Position numbers and translations under genes: made by a program. A stretch of DNA of 64,000 nucleotides from Scatosoma sp045128055 (GTDB lineage: Bacteria; Bacillota; Clostridia; Christensenellales; Borkfalkiaceae): NCBI GenBank assembly GCA_045128055.1, contig JBGVRC010000120.1:24030-88029 (forward strand). Direction: 5' to 3'. Position 1 is the first letter of the stretch, and every line of letters begins with the position of its first letter. Below the pieces are notes generated by a model. It saw only the letters and a list, made by a program, of their open reading frames with translations, had not been told where the DNA came from and ran no database searches. Below, in pieces: positions 24,235-32,315 of the stretch.

Positions 24235-24919
24235 TTTGATCAATTATTGCCAATAAAACGGAATAAACGTCTCTATTACATTTTTCAATAGGGCTATTGT
24301 ATTCATATGTAGGCTCAATAATATCGGATAAATAAATTATAACTCCGTCCACATGATGATTTGTTATTGTTTCACTGTTGGCTGTTTCCGTTGCCGTTGC
24401 TGCGCCGATAATTGCACCCGCTTCCCCAGCTATAAGCCCACCTAAAAAAGCTCTTCCTATTGCTTTATTTTTATTTGTATCGGTTTTTGTATGATGGGAA
24501 GTGGAAATTTTTAATTCCGCTTTTATAATTTTTTCAAAAGTAATAACTTTTTTTCCAAAGATTAAAAACTTATTTTTCTCATCTATAGCAACAATCCAAT
24601 TTCTTTTTATATCCACCAATTCTTCGCTCTCATCATAAAAACCTATTATTTTAGATATTTTATAATTTTGATTTAACCAATTAAAATACGCTTCTTTTAC
24701 TTTTTCTATCCTTTCCTTTTCTTTCTTCCTTTCTTCTTCTTTTTTCATTTTTGCTTTTTCTTCGCTTTCTTTTTCAAGCTTTAACATTTTAATAATAAAA
24801 ATAATCATAGCTATACCAAAAAGTATAACACCTATAATAGAAAGCTCTGTCATATTTACAAACATACTGGCACAAATAAATACTAATGCCAATATTATAA
24901 AAAAAATAAAAAGTTTCAT
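24218..24919 (-). CDS. Membrane-anchored protein of unknown function (AT-rich islet)
   Basis: A 233-residue protein from the ATG at 24919, preceded by TAGGAGC; the longer ORF start at 25021 lies in the inverted-repeat region. Two N-terminal membrane helices (about 2-20 and 25-45) are followed by a charged Lys/Glu coiled coil (50-85), a globular beta-rich part (GFYDESEELVDIKRNWIVAIDEKNK), and a Gly/Ala-rich zipper (AIGRAFLGGLIAGEAGAIIGA). No family is recognised. Base use is clearly more AT-rich than its neighbours and suggests acquisition. Its 3' end lies against the dispersed element plus terminator. Confidence 0.6.
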   Translation of the reverse strand: MKLFIFFIILALVFICASMFVNMTELSIIGVILFGIAMIIFIIKMLKLEKESEEKAKMKKEEERKKEKERIEKVKEAYFNWLNQNYKISKIIGFYDESEELVDIKRNWIVAIDEKNKFLIFGKKVITFEKIIKAELKISTSHHTKTDTNKNKAIGRAFLGGLIAGEAGAIIGAATATETANSETITNHHVDGVIIYLSDIIEPTYEYNSPIEKCNRDVYSVLLAIIDQNKKQP

Positions 24920-24987
24920 AAAAGCTCCTAAAAATAAAAAAGTACGCCAACCGAAGCTGACGTACAAAAACACAGACTCCGATTGTC

Positions 24988-25128
24988 GCTCAACAAACTT
25001 TACGTGAAATGGGTAAAACACTTACATAAAAAGAATCTGTATTTTATCAAATTCAATATGTAAGTGCGCAAAAAAGAGCTATTTTTACAAAAAAATAAAC
25101 CCAAATTCACCTATTAAGTTTGTTGAGC
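24988..25128. repeat. Nested inverted-repeat (MITE-like) segment
   Basis: The outer arms GCTCAACAAACTT (24988-25000) and AAGTTTGTTGAGC (25116-25128) are perfect inverted repeats. The inner arms CACTTACATA (25019-25028) and TATGTAAGTG (25057-25066) are also perfect, with partial pairing between. A 141-bp hairpin-forming segment upstream of the islet gene. Confidence 0.65.
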
Positions 25129-25182
25129 ATTATTAGTATAACACATATTCATTTTTTTATCAAGTATATTTATAAAAAAAGA

Positions 25183-25209
25183 AAAACTCCGATTTTGTCG
25201 GAGTTTTTT
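25183..25209 (-). terminator. rsmG terminator (bidirectional)
   Basis: AAAAACTCCGA / TCGGAGTTTTTT stem with a TTTTG loop immediately after the rsmG stop on the minus strand. Confidence 0.88.
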
Positions 25210-25210
25210 G

Positions 25211-25909
25211 TTATAATATAGGATTCTTTCGTTCCTTGCCTTGTCCGCGGGGATATTTCGGGGGAGTGGGGCTCGTCTTTTTCACCACCGCCAACACCCG
25301 TTCGCCGTAGTTTTCCGGCAATTCGTATGCATACGCCTTTTCCAGCTTACCGCCCAAAACCTTATACGCCGTTTTCGCTTCGTCGATTTCCGTTTTGTCG
25401 CCGCTCTTGTACGCGATAAAGCTTCCGCCGACCTTGACAAAGGGCATACAGTATTCGCAAAGGGTGTTCATTCTCGCCACCGCGCGCGCCGTTACGCAAT
25501 CGTATTTTTCCCGAAAATTTTTATCCCGCGCCGCGTCTTCCGCGCGAATGTTATAAATATGCACGTTTTGCATATTCAACTTATCCACAACCACTTTCAA
25601 AAACTCGCATTTTTTCCCCACGCTTTCAAAAAGATCAAAGGATAAATCGTCGCGTAAAATTTTTAAGACCATCGACGGAAAACCCGCGCCCGAGCCGATT
25701 TCCGCCACTTTCGCGTTGGTTTTAAACAAATCCATACCCGCCGCGCTGTCTAAAAAATGCTTGTACGTGACGTCTTTTTCTTCCAAAATCGCCGTCAGAT
25801 TGTATTTTTGATTGTATTCCAAGAGAAAAGCACGAAAAATTTCCAACTTTTCCCGCTTTTCTCCTAAAATCTCTTGTTCGTAAATCGCGTAAATATCTCT
25901 CATTTCCAT
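25211..25909 (-). CDS. rsmG: 16S rRNA (guanine-527-N7)-methyltransferase
   Basis: SAM-dependent methylation of G527 in 16S rRNA. The 232-residue protein contains VAEIGSGAGFPSMVLKI near residue 65 and DCVTARAVARMNTL near 135, both RsmG hallmarks. rsmG (gidB) usually sits close to bacterial origins with mnmE/mnmG; here it flanks the origin but reads away from it on the minus strand, without those partners. A perfect DnaA box (25581-25589) lies inside the gene. GGAGC precedes the ATG. Confidence 0.95.
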   Translation of the reverse strand: MEMRDIYAIYEQEILGEKREKLEIFRAFLLEYNQKYNLTAILEEKDVTYKHFLDSAAGMDLFKTNAKVAEIGSGAGFPSMVLKILRDDLSFDLFESVGKKCEFLKVVVDKLNMQNVHIYNIRAEDAARDKNFREKYDCVTARAVARMNTLCEYCMPFVKVGGSFIAYKSGDKTEIDEAKTAYKVLGGKLEKAYAYELPENYGERVLAVVKKTSPTPPKYPRGQGKERKNPIL

Positions 25910-25959
25910 AGCTCCTTTATTATACCACCTTTTTTATCAAATAGCAATCCTTTTTTTAT

Positions 25960-26280
25960 ACTTTTCCCCAGCTTTCCACAGCGGTGTAGATAGTTTTATC
26001 CACAATGTTTATAACTGCTGTGGATTACTCAATTTTTGTATAATTATACATTTTATTTTTGTATTTTTTCCGATGAATTTTATATTTTTTCACTTTTTTA
26101 TACACTTTTCCACAAAATTTCCACTTTTTTATCCACCTAAAAAATAGGGGTTGTCCACCGCTTGAAAAATCGCGCAAACCCTTTATATTCCAAGGAAAAA
26201 TTTGGCTTTTTTAGGGGTTGTCCACATATCCCCACGCCCTACTACTAATACTTCTACTTTTTATTTATATAAAATATAAT
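25960..26280 (+). other. Replication origin unwinding region (oriC)
   Basis: The 520-bp gene-free stretch 25910-26429 holds DnaA boxes: perfect TTATCCACA at 25996, and one-mismatch boxes at 26019(-), 26106, 26129 and 26218. The last box is followed by a GC-rich segment, then 26239-26259, which reads as seven DnaA-trio triplets (CTA CTA CTA ATA CTT CTA CTT), then the AT-only stretch TTTTTATTTATATAAAATAT. This box/GC-rich/trio/AT-rich order is that of the B. subtilis basal unwinding system. dnaN follows 760 bp away. Confidence 0.85.
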
Positions 26281-26365
26281 CAATCGACAAAAACGGACGG
26301 CTGAACAAAGAGCAAAGCTTGGAAAAATTTTTTAAATTTTCGACAAAAAAGATGACAGTAGTCCG

Positions 26366-26393
26366 TTGACAAAAACAAAAGCTGTGTTATAAT
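26366..26393 (+). promoter_or_regulatory. Promoter of the SLOG-family gene
   Basis: TTGACA at 26366-26371 and TATAAT at 26388-26393, 16-bp spacer, at the edge of the origin. Confidence 0.75.
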
Positions 26394-26429
26394 ATAACAC
26401 GAAAGAAAAAACAAGGAGAAAAATGCGCT

Positions 26430-26927
26430 GTGGAACAGCTTTGTTTCGATACGATAAACGATAAAAAGCCCGCAAAAAGCTGCGTCTTTACCGGGCATAG
26501 AATATTAGACGACGATTTTTCTCCGCGCGCCTTAAAAAAAGAGATAAAAAACGCCGTTTTGCAAGGGGTGGAAGTCTTTTACAACGGTATGGCGATGGGG
26601 TTTGATTTGGCTGCCGCCGAAGCCGTTTTATCCCTGCGAAAAAAATTTCCGCAAATCAGGCTTGCTGCTTGCGTACCCTGCTACGGTCAGGAAAAAAACT
26701 TTTCCGATAAGGATAAAAAACGGTACGTAAATATTTTAAAAAAAGCGGATGAGAAGGTGGTTTTGTCCGAATATTATTATAAGGGTTGTATGCACGTTCG
26801 GGATAAATATATGGTGGATTTAGGGGATATGATGATTTGCTATTGCAAAAAAGAAACGGGGGGCGCGGCGTTTACCTTGCGGTATTTCCAAAAGAAAAAG
26901 CCCACGGCGAAAATAGTTTTTATTTAG
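26430..26927 (+). CDS. SLOG-family protein (DUF1273/YpsA-like)
   Basis: A 165-residue single-domain Rossmann-like SLOG protein with CVFTGHR near residue 18, the Gly/Ala pattern GMAMGFDLAAAEAVLSL near 54, and CVPCYGQEKNF near 82. These fit YpsA/DUF1273 proteins, which are thought to bind nucleotide-derived ligands; the function is not settled. The likely start is GTG at 26430, 11 bases after AAGGAG. An ATG at 26423 is better spaced but opens a 13-codon ORF in another frame. It lies between the origin and dnaN. Confidence 0.78.
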   Translation: MEQLCFDTINDKKPAKSCVFTGHRILDDDFSPRALKKEIKNAVLQGVEVFYNGMAMGFDLAAAEAVLSLRKKFPQIRLAACVPCYGQEKNFSDKDKKRYVNILKKADEKVVLSEYYYKGCMHVRDKYMVDLGDMMICYCKKETGGAAFTLRYFQKKKPTAKIVFI

Positions 26928-26959
26928 GGAAAAATACCCGAAAATCAAGGCTTTTTTAC

Positions 26960-26989
26960 TTGCTAAAAACTATGTTTTTATGGTATAAT
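26960..26989 (+). promoter_or_regulatory. dnaN promoter
   Basis: TTGCTA (26960-26965) and TATAAT (26984-26989) with an 18-bp spacer, 50 bp before dnaN. It implies that dnaN is transcribed without dnaA. Confidence 0.7.
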
Positions 26990-27039
26990 TTAAAGGATAA
27001 AAATAAACGAGCTTTTTAAGCTTTTCGGAGAAGAAGAAA

Positions 27040-28146
27040 ATGAAATTTGTATGTGACGGAATGGTTCTTTCGGACGCGGCGTTTACCGTATGCAAGGCTT
27101 GCGCGGTAAAAACCATCACCCCTGTTTTGGAATGTATCAAGCTCAAAGCGGAAAACGACGGGTTGACCTTGACTGCGTACGACGGCGAAATTTCCATTAA
27201 AAAGAAAATCAACGCGGAAATTATGGAAGAAGGCGAAGTTTGCGTAAACGGCAAAACGTTTGCCGATTTCGTGGGGAAAATTTCTTCCTTTGAAGTCGTT
27301 ATTCATACCGAAGAAAACGGTATGTTTATTAAATATGGCGACAGCGAATCCCGTATGCAAATTCTTCCCGCGGACGATTTTCCTCGTATCAATAAATCGT
27401 TGGACGGCAAGGAGTATTTCGAAATCAAGGAAAGAGATTTAAAAAACTTGATTGCAAAAATCGTATTTTGTTGCGCTACGGACGAAAGCAGACCTATTTT
27501 GAAAGGCACTTTGTTGGAAGCGAAAAACGGAGCTTTGGAATGTACCGCTCTCGACGGGTTTAGAATGGCGTACGGCGCTTGCGAAACGCAGGAAACGAGC
27601 GCGGATATGAAAATCGTTTGCCCGGCAAGAACGCTTTTGGAAATTTCCCGTATGCTCGGCGATGAAGAAAATATCAAGGTTTACGCGGACAAAAATTCCC
27701 TTTCCGTTACGGTAAAGGACACCGTTATCACGTCCCGTTTGTACGCAGGCGAATTTGTAAAAAGAGAAAATATCTATCCCATCGATTTCACCACCTACGT
27801 ATCGGTGAACAGAGCGGAGCTTATCGACAGCGTAGAACGCGCTTCCGTTTTGATCCGCGGGGATAAAAACAACCTTATTACCTTTGATATCAAAAACGGT
27901 AAAATCGTATTGACGGCAAATTCGGACATGGGTAAAGTAGAAGAAAGCGTAGCGGCGAATTTGGACGGTAAGGAACTGAAAATCGCTATGAACGGCAAGT
28001 ATTTGTTGGACGCGGTGAAGGCTTTGGAAGAAGACGAAGTGTTGCTTTCCTTCAATACGTCCGTATCCCCTTTCACGCTGGAAAACGCTGCGGAAAAGAA
28101 ATGCAAATACTTAATTCTCCCCGTACGTACGGGCGCAGGTCAGTAA
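27040..28146 (+). CDS. dnaN: DNA polymerase III beta sliding clamp
   Basis: The beta clamp that tethers DNA polymerase III. The 368-residue protein has the three-domain clamp arrangement, and the end KCKYLILPVRT is the typical beta-clamp C-terminal hydrophobic-pocket strand. dnaA is not adjacent, unlike the usual dnaA-dnaN operon; dnaN has its own promoter and lies just beyond the origin. A GGAGAAGAAG site precedes the start. rpmH follows from another promoter. Confidence 0.96.
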   Translation: MKFVCDGMVLSDAAFTVCKACAVKTITPVLECIKLKAENDGLTLTAYDGEISIKKKINAEIMEEGEVCVNGKTFADFVGKISSFEVVIHTEENGMFIKYGDSESRMQILPADDFPRINKSLDGKEYFEIKERDLKNLIAKIVFCCATDESRPILKGTLLEAKNGALECTALDGFRMAYGACETQETSADMKIVCPARTLLEISRMLGDEENIKVYADKNSLSVTVKDTVITSRLYAGEFVKRENIYPIDFTTYVSVNRAELIDSVERASVLIRGDKNNLITFDIKNGKIVLTANSDMGKVEESVAANLDGKELKIAMNGKYLLDAVKALEEDEVLLSFNTSVSPFTLENAAEKKCKYLILPVRTGAGQ

Positions 28147-28225
28147 AAATTTATAAAAAACAGCGAAAAAGCGGAAAAAACCCGTTGAAAAACCGCAAAG
28201 AAAGGAAAAAAGACTTAAAAATTGC

Positions 28226-28255
28226 TTGACGGAGTTTGTTTGTTTGCGGTATAAT
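28226..28255 (+). promoter_or_regulatory. rpmH-rnpA promoter
   Basis: TTGACG (28226-28231) and TATAAT (28250-28255), 18-bp spacer, upstream of the rpmH-rnpA-yidD-yidC-jag cluster. Confidence 0.8.
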
Positions 28256-28332
28256 GGTGAAGTTATCGTGGGGTGAACCGCGATAAAACCAAAAATTAAG
28301 AAAAGATAAAAAACCATATTAGGAGAAAAATT

Positions 28333-28467
28333 ATGAAAAGAACCTATCAACCCAAAAAGAGACAGAGAAGCAAAGTACACGGTTTCCGTAAGAGAATGGC
28401 TACGACCGCAGGCAGAAAGGTTTTGAAAAGACGTAGAGCAAAGGGCAGAAAGAGATTGACCCACTAA
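28333..28467 (+). CDS. rpmH: 50S ribosomal protein L34
   Basis: A 44-residue, very basic protein starting MKRTYQPKKRQRSKVHGFRK and ending GRKRLTH, a textbook L34. It is short enough to be easily missed. TTAGGAGAAAAATT precedes the ATG. It heads the conserved rpmH-rnpA-yidD-yidC-jag cluster near the origin, as in most bacteria, and is the likely driver of high expression there. Confidence 0.98.
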   Translation: MKRTYQPKKRQRSKVHGFRKRMATTAGRKVLKRRRAKGRKRLTH

Positions 28468-28604
28468 TTCTCAATTTCAAACGTTTTCTTAACTTATAAA
28501 TGATAATATAAAAAATCAATTCCTTTCCTTTTTTTAAAGGGGAGGATTTGCCATTTTTATACACGGAAGTATTTTGGTAGACAAAACGCTCGTTTCAAGG
28601 AAGA

Positions 28605-28922
28605 ATGAAATATTTACGATTAAAAAAACAAGCGGATTTCGAACGGCTTTTTCATAAGGGAAAGCGCGCGTTTTCCCCTTCTTTGACTCTTATTTATCGC
28701 CCGTCGGATAGTATGCGAATGGGGATTTCGATTGGTAAAAGACACGGGAAAAGCGTCAAAAGAAACCGTATCAAAAGGCTGATTAGAGAAGCTTTTGCAA
28801 AAACGCAAGGAGAAATGAAAGGCACGTATTCTATCGTCATCATTCCCAAAGTGAACGAAACGTACGAGTACGCGACTTTTGTACGCCACTTACAATGCAT
28901 GATCAAGAAAGAAAAGCTTTAA
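28605..28922 (+). CDS. rnpA: Ribonuclease P protein component
   Basis: Protein subunit of RNase P, which matures the 5' end of tRNAs with the catalytic RNA. The 105-residue basic protein contains the signature KRNRIKRLIREAF near residues 49-61 and starts LKKQADFERLF at residue 6. Its 3' end overlaps yidD by 28 bp, a common arrangement. Confidence 0.96.
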   Translation: MKYLRLKKQADFERLFHKGKRAFSPSLTLIYRPSDSMRMGISIGKRHGKSVKRNRIKRLIREAFAKTQGEMKGTYSIVIIPKVNETYEYATFVRHLQCMIKKEKL

Positions 28923-29227
28923 ATTTAGACTTTCTTTCGCTGTGCAGAGCGAACAGAAAATATCTACGCAGAACGGTGTTTAAGCCGTACGTAGAGATGT
29001 TTTGTTTGCGCGCGATCCGTTTTTATCAAAAGTATCTTTCCCAAGGCAAGGGCGTTTGCCGATATACCCCTACCTGCTCGCAGTATACTTTGGAGAGTAT
29101 CCATAACAACGGCGTGATTTTGGGTATTTTGTTGGGGTGTTGGCGAATTATGCGCTGTAATCCCTTATCCAAGGGTGGGTTTAATCCCGCGCCCTTTCCT
29201 TATCACAAGAAAAAATGGCTGCTTTGA
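28895..29227 (+). CDS. yidD: Membrane insertion factor YidD
   Basis: A small protein that assists YidC-mediated membrane insertion. The 110-residue product has the invariant core IRFYQKYLSQGKGVCRYTPTCSQYTLESI (residues 41-69) and CNPLSKGGFNPAP near the end. The ORF start overlaps rnpA by 28 bp. The first 27 residues are longer than in many YidD proteins, so translation may begin at MFCLRAIRF. Confidence 0.93.
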   Translation: MHDQERKALNLDFLSLCRANRKYLRRTVFKPYVEMFCLRAIRFYQKYLSQGKGVCRYTPTCSQYTLESIHNNGVILGILLGCWRIMRCNPLSKGGFNPAPFPYHKKKWLL

Positions 29228-29306
29228 TACGTTTTGTAAGATAAAAAAACGGGTATAAGCAATGTAAATAAGATTGCGGCTTTTCGCCGTATTAGTAAGG
29301 AAAATT

Positions 29307-30824
29307 ATGAATTTTTTTAACTTGTTAGCAAACGTGCAGTTCTTTAACGAATTGCATACAATAGAGCTCGACTTCATCGGCAGATTTATCAAATGGCTGG
29401 TGGCGATTACGGGCAGCGTTGGCGTTGCTATTATTTTATTTTCGCTTGCTTTGAAGCTGGTAACTTTGCCCTTTGACGTATATCAAAGGGTTTCCATGCG
29501 CAAGCAAAATTTGAAAATGAAGCAAAACCAAGAAAGAATGGAAAAACTGCAAAAGCAGTATGCCAACGACAAAGCGACCTACAATCAAAAGGTTACGGAA
29601 ATGTATAAGGAAAGCGGAATTTCGATGTTCTCTTCCTGTCTTCCCATGATTTTGTCGATGGTAATTTTCTTTATCGCAATCGGCGCGTTTAACTCTTTCG
29701 CGGCGTATTCCAACGTGAAAAATTATAACACGCTCGTCACTTCGTACAACGAAAAAATCGAAGACTTTGCTTTGGATTTAAATGATAAAGACGCAAACGG
29801 CGCGTACGTTTTAAAAGAAAACAACGTATCCTATCGTATCAGCGACGATAAGCTTTCCGTTATTTACACCGTCAAAGGGGACAGAGAAAACGATTATTTG
29901 TATTTCGACGCGTACTATACCTTGGCGGAAGGCGAAACGGCGGACAGCTTTGTTTATGATTTTGAAAAAGCAAAAGAGCATATCGCCAACACGGGTACGA
30001 CGATTTTCTACGTGAACGAAGAAAAAATAGACGATAGTATGCTTGCGCAAATGCAAACGATTGCCGAAGCTTTGAAGCGTGAAGCGGAAGAAGAAGGCAA
30101 GACCTTGACGGACGCGGAAGCTTTGGAAAAAGCAAAGGCGAACTATTTTGAAAGCCAAGCGCAGGACGCGGTTCTTGAAACCTATAAAACGGATTTGAAG
30201 AGCGAAACCAAATTCCTTTGGATTAAGAATATTTGGGTTACGGACGCAAGCTATAAGCACCCCGTATTGAAATATTCCGACTTTGCAAATGAAATTGTAG
30301 AAAGAAAATCCTGCTCCTGTTCGCAGGATACGAGCGTACGTAAAATTTCCGCGTACACGGAAGATGGGTATGAGCTTGTAACGGCGAAAATGGGCGCGCA
30401 AAAGAGCGAAGCGAACGGGTACTTTATCCTTATCGCCCTTTCTATCGGTACGATTTTGTTGCAACAGTTCTTGTCTATGCGTTCGCAAAAGGAACAACAA
30501 AAATATTCGTCGGTAGACGGTCAAGGCGCGGGCAATCAAAAAATGATGCTCGTTATGATGACGGGTATGTTTGCGATTTTCTCGTTTATGTATTCGTCGG
30601 CGTTCTCTACCTATCTTATCGTCAGCAACGTATTCTCGATGGCGTCCATGTTCGTCATCAATAAAATTGTAGACTCGAAGGACAAGAAAAAGCAAGAAGC
30701 GATCGTCATTGAAAGAAGCCAAAGCTATAACGCGAAGAGAATCGAAGCGGCGAAGGAAGCGGGCAAGAAAGCTGCGCAAGAAAAGCGCGGCATCGTGGAC
30801 GATAAATCCAAGAAGAAAAAATAA
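29307..30824 (+). CDS. yidC: YidC/SpoIIIJ/Oxa1-family membrane insertase with a large inserted domain
   Basis: Inserts membrane proteins together with the Sec translocon. I use the ATG at 29307 (AAGGAAAATT before it), giving 505 residues; typical Gram-positive YidC is about 260-280. The conserved helices are present (ISMFSSCLPMILSMVIFF, then YFILIALSIGTILLQQFLSM and FSTYLIVSNVFSMASMFVI). Between them, at about residues 125-370, lies a roughly 240-residue hydrophilic acidic insertion, in the loop after the second conserved helix rather than where the Gram-negative P1 domain sits. There is no N-terminal lipobox. The C-terminus is Lys/Glu-rich. Confidence 0.9.
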   Translation: MNFFNLLANVQFFNELHTIELDFIGRFIKWLVAITGSVGVAIILFSLALKLVTLPFDVYQRVSMRKQNLKMKQNQERMEKLQKQYANDKATYNQKVTEMYKESGISMFSSCLPMILSMVIFFIAIGAFNSFAAYSNVKNYNTLVTSYNEKIEDFALDLNDKDANGAYVLKENNVSYRISDDKLSVIYTVKGDRENDYLYFDAYYTLAEGETADSFVYDFEKAKEHIANTGTTIFYVNEEKIDDSMLAQMQTIAEALKREAEEEGKTLTDAEALEKAKANYFESQAQDAVLETYKTDLKSETKFLWIKNIWVTDASYKHPVLKYSDFANEIVERKSCSCSQDTSVRKISAYTEDGYELVTAKMGAQKSEANGYFILIALSIGTILLQQFLSMRSQKEQQKYSSVDGQGAGNQKMMLVMMTGMFAIFSFMYSSAFSTYLIVSNVFSMASMFVINKIVDSKDKKKQEAIVIERSQSYNAKRIEAAKEAGKKAAQEKRGIVDDKSKKKK

Positions 30825-30871
30825 TAGAGAGATATGATTTTCCCAAAGTTAGGGAGCAAGGAGATTTAAAA

Positions 30872-31804
30872 ATGAACTACACGGAATTTACGGGTAAGAC
30901 GGTTGACGACGCCGTCGAAAAAGGGCTGAAAGAGCTTGGTATCAGCAGAGAAAACGCGGATATCAGAGTGTTGGAAGAAGGCAAGAAAAAGTTGTTCGGT
31001 TCGGTGAAGGCTCGCGTGGAAATCGCTGTAAAATGCGAAGAAAAAGCGGAAAAATGCTGCTGTGATAAAGCGGCAAAGACGGAAAACAGCGCAAAGGACG
31101 GCGCTACGGACGGCGAAAGAACGGTGGAATTTTTGGAAGGCTTGTTTGAGCTGTTGAATATCACCGCTTGTACGGAGCTTGTTTCGGAAGGTGAAAAGGT
31201 GGAAATCAACGTTACGGCGGCGAACACCACTTCTATCATCGGTAAGCACGGCGCTATGTTGGACGCGATTCAAACGCTTGCGGGCGCGGTTGCGAACACG
31301 GGCAGGGACGAATATAAGCGCGTGGTTGTGGATTGCGAAAACTATCGCGAAAACCGTGAAGCGACCCTTAACAAATTGTCCGAAAACTTGGCGCAAAAAG
31401 CTATTCGCTTGGGCAAGAAAATCAAGCTTGAACCCATGAACCCCTACGAAAGAAGAATTATTCACGCGGCTTTGTCGGAAAGAGAAGGCGTTTCGACGGT
31501 AAGCGAAGGCAAAGAACCTAACCGTTATATCGTGATTATTCCCGACAACGTAGGAGATCCTGACGCGCCTGCTATCCCCGCAAGAAACGAACGCGGCGGT
31601 AGAAACGGCGGCAGAAATTTCAATCGTGGCGGTAGAAACAACGGCCGCGGCGGGTATAACAGAAACGGTGGTAAGAGCTTTGATAAAAAGCCTTATAACC
31701 GTGATAGAAAATCGTCTTCGAGCTCTTCGACGGGCGGTACGACGTTGAAGCCGAATAATGATTTCTTTGGTATTTTCCTTGGAAACAGCAACAAAGACGA
31801 ATAA
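30872..31804 (+). CDS. jag: RNA-binding protein Jag/KhpB with an RGG-type tail
   Basis: Jag/KhpB is an RNA-binding protein encoded next to YidC, linked to cell elongation and sRNA/mRNA regulation. The 310-residue protein has a Jag-N domain (EFTGKTVDDAVEKGLKEL, residues 4-21), an acidic, Cys-containing linker, a KH domain (IIGKHGAMLDAIQTLAG near 125), and an R3H domain (MNPYERRIIHAAL near 190). Residues about 235-285 form an Arg/Gly/Asn-rich tail (NRGGRNNGRGGYNRNGGK) like RGG boxes, followed by polySer. A terminator follows. Confidence 0.94.
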   Translation: MNYTEFTGKTVDDAVEKGLKELGISRENADIRVLEEGKKKLFGSVKARVEIAVKCEEKAEKCCCDKAAKTENSAKDGATDGERTVEFLEGLFELLNITACTELVSEGEKVEINVTAANTTSIIGKHGAMLDAIQTLAGAVANTGRDEYKRVVVDCENYRENREATLNKLSENLAQKAIRLGKKIKLEPMNPYERRIIHAALSEREGVSTVSEGKEPNRYIVIIPDNVGDPDAPAIPARNERGGRNGGRNFNRGGRNNGRGGYNRNGGKSFDKKPYNRDRKSSSSSSTGGTTLKPNNDFFGIFLGNSNKDE

Positions 31805-31805
31805 T

Positions 31806-31836
31806 AAAAAGAGCCCTTTTCGGGGCTCTTTTTTGC
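31806..31836 (+). terminator. Terminator of the rpmH-jag cluster
   Basis: AAAAAGAGCCC / GGGGCTCTTTTTT hairpin right after the jag stop. Confidence 0.9.
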
Positions 31837-31900
31837 AAGGTAATAAGTAAAAGTGAAAAGTGAAAAAGTGTGGCTGGAATTTAGGAAAAATTGATATTAC

Positions 31901-31926
31901 AAGCCACCAGGTATGCGATGAAATAG
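31901..31926 (+). repeat. Dispersed element, CCAC/ATG form (second islet edge)
   Basis: Identical to the copy at 24178-24203; the 37-bp identity runs on into the following terminator. Confidence 0.88.
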
Positions 31927-31958
31927 AAAAAACAGTCTTTTTTAAGGCTGTTTTTTTA
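31927..31958. terminator. Terminator at the edge of the second islet
   Basis: AAAAAACAGTC / GGCTGTTTTTTT hairpin (one G-U pair), overlapping the 3' end of the broken small gene. Confidence 0.8.
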
Positions 31959-32215
31959 GTTTGTTTTTAAGTTTAATATTTCCATCAAAGCCTGCGCGCC
32001 CGTTTGAAAACTCAAAACGTAGAACTCTTTTTCTTCTTCTACATATCTTTTGTTTTTTAAATCGTCAAATCGCAACAAAAGATTTTTTTGCTCGTCCGTC
32101 AAGTTTTTTTTAATTCTTCGTTAATTGTAATTTTTTCCTTGCTTACCTTTGTTTCGTTATTATTTATCGGTTTTTCTATGGCTTCATAAAACAACTTTTC
32201 TATAATCGACTGCAT
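31956..32215 (-). pseudogene. Small phage/plasmid-type protein (DUF6809-like), frameshifted at A8
   Basis: From the ATG at 32215 the frame reads MQSIIEKLFYEAIEKP ... INEELKK and then hits a stop. One base later in the A8 run, frame KNLTDEQKNLLLRFDDLKN ... FQTGAQALMEILNLKTN continues to the stop at 31956. Joined, it would be about 86 residues and resembles small DUF6809-type proteins of mobile elements. A lost A explains the break; slippage on the A-run is the alternative. The stretch is AT-rich, like the rest of this islet. Confidence 0.6.
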
Positions 32216-32285
32216 AAAACACCTTTTTTATTTTATTGGCTCTGTCACATCAACCATTTTCCGTGACACAGCCATTTTTATTATA

Positions 32286-32303
32286 ATAGCAATATATTGC
32301 TAT
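32286..32303. promoter_or_regulatory. XRE operator 1
   Basis: Perfect 18-bp palindrome ATAGCAATATATTGCTAT. Its centre is exactly 30 bp from that of operator 2. Confidence 0.75.
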
Positions 32304-32315
32304 GTCAAGCGTTTA

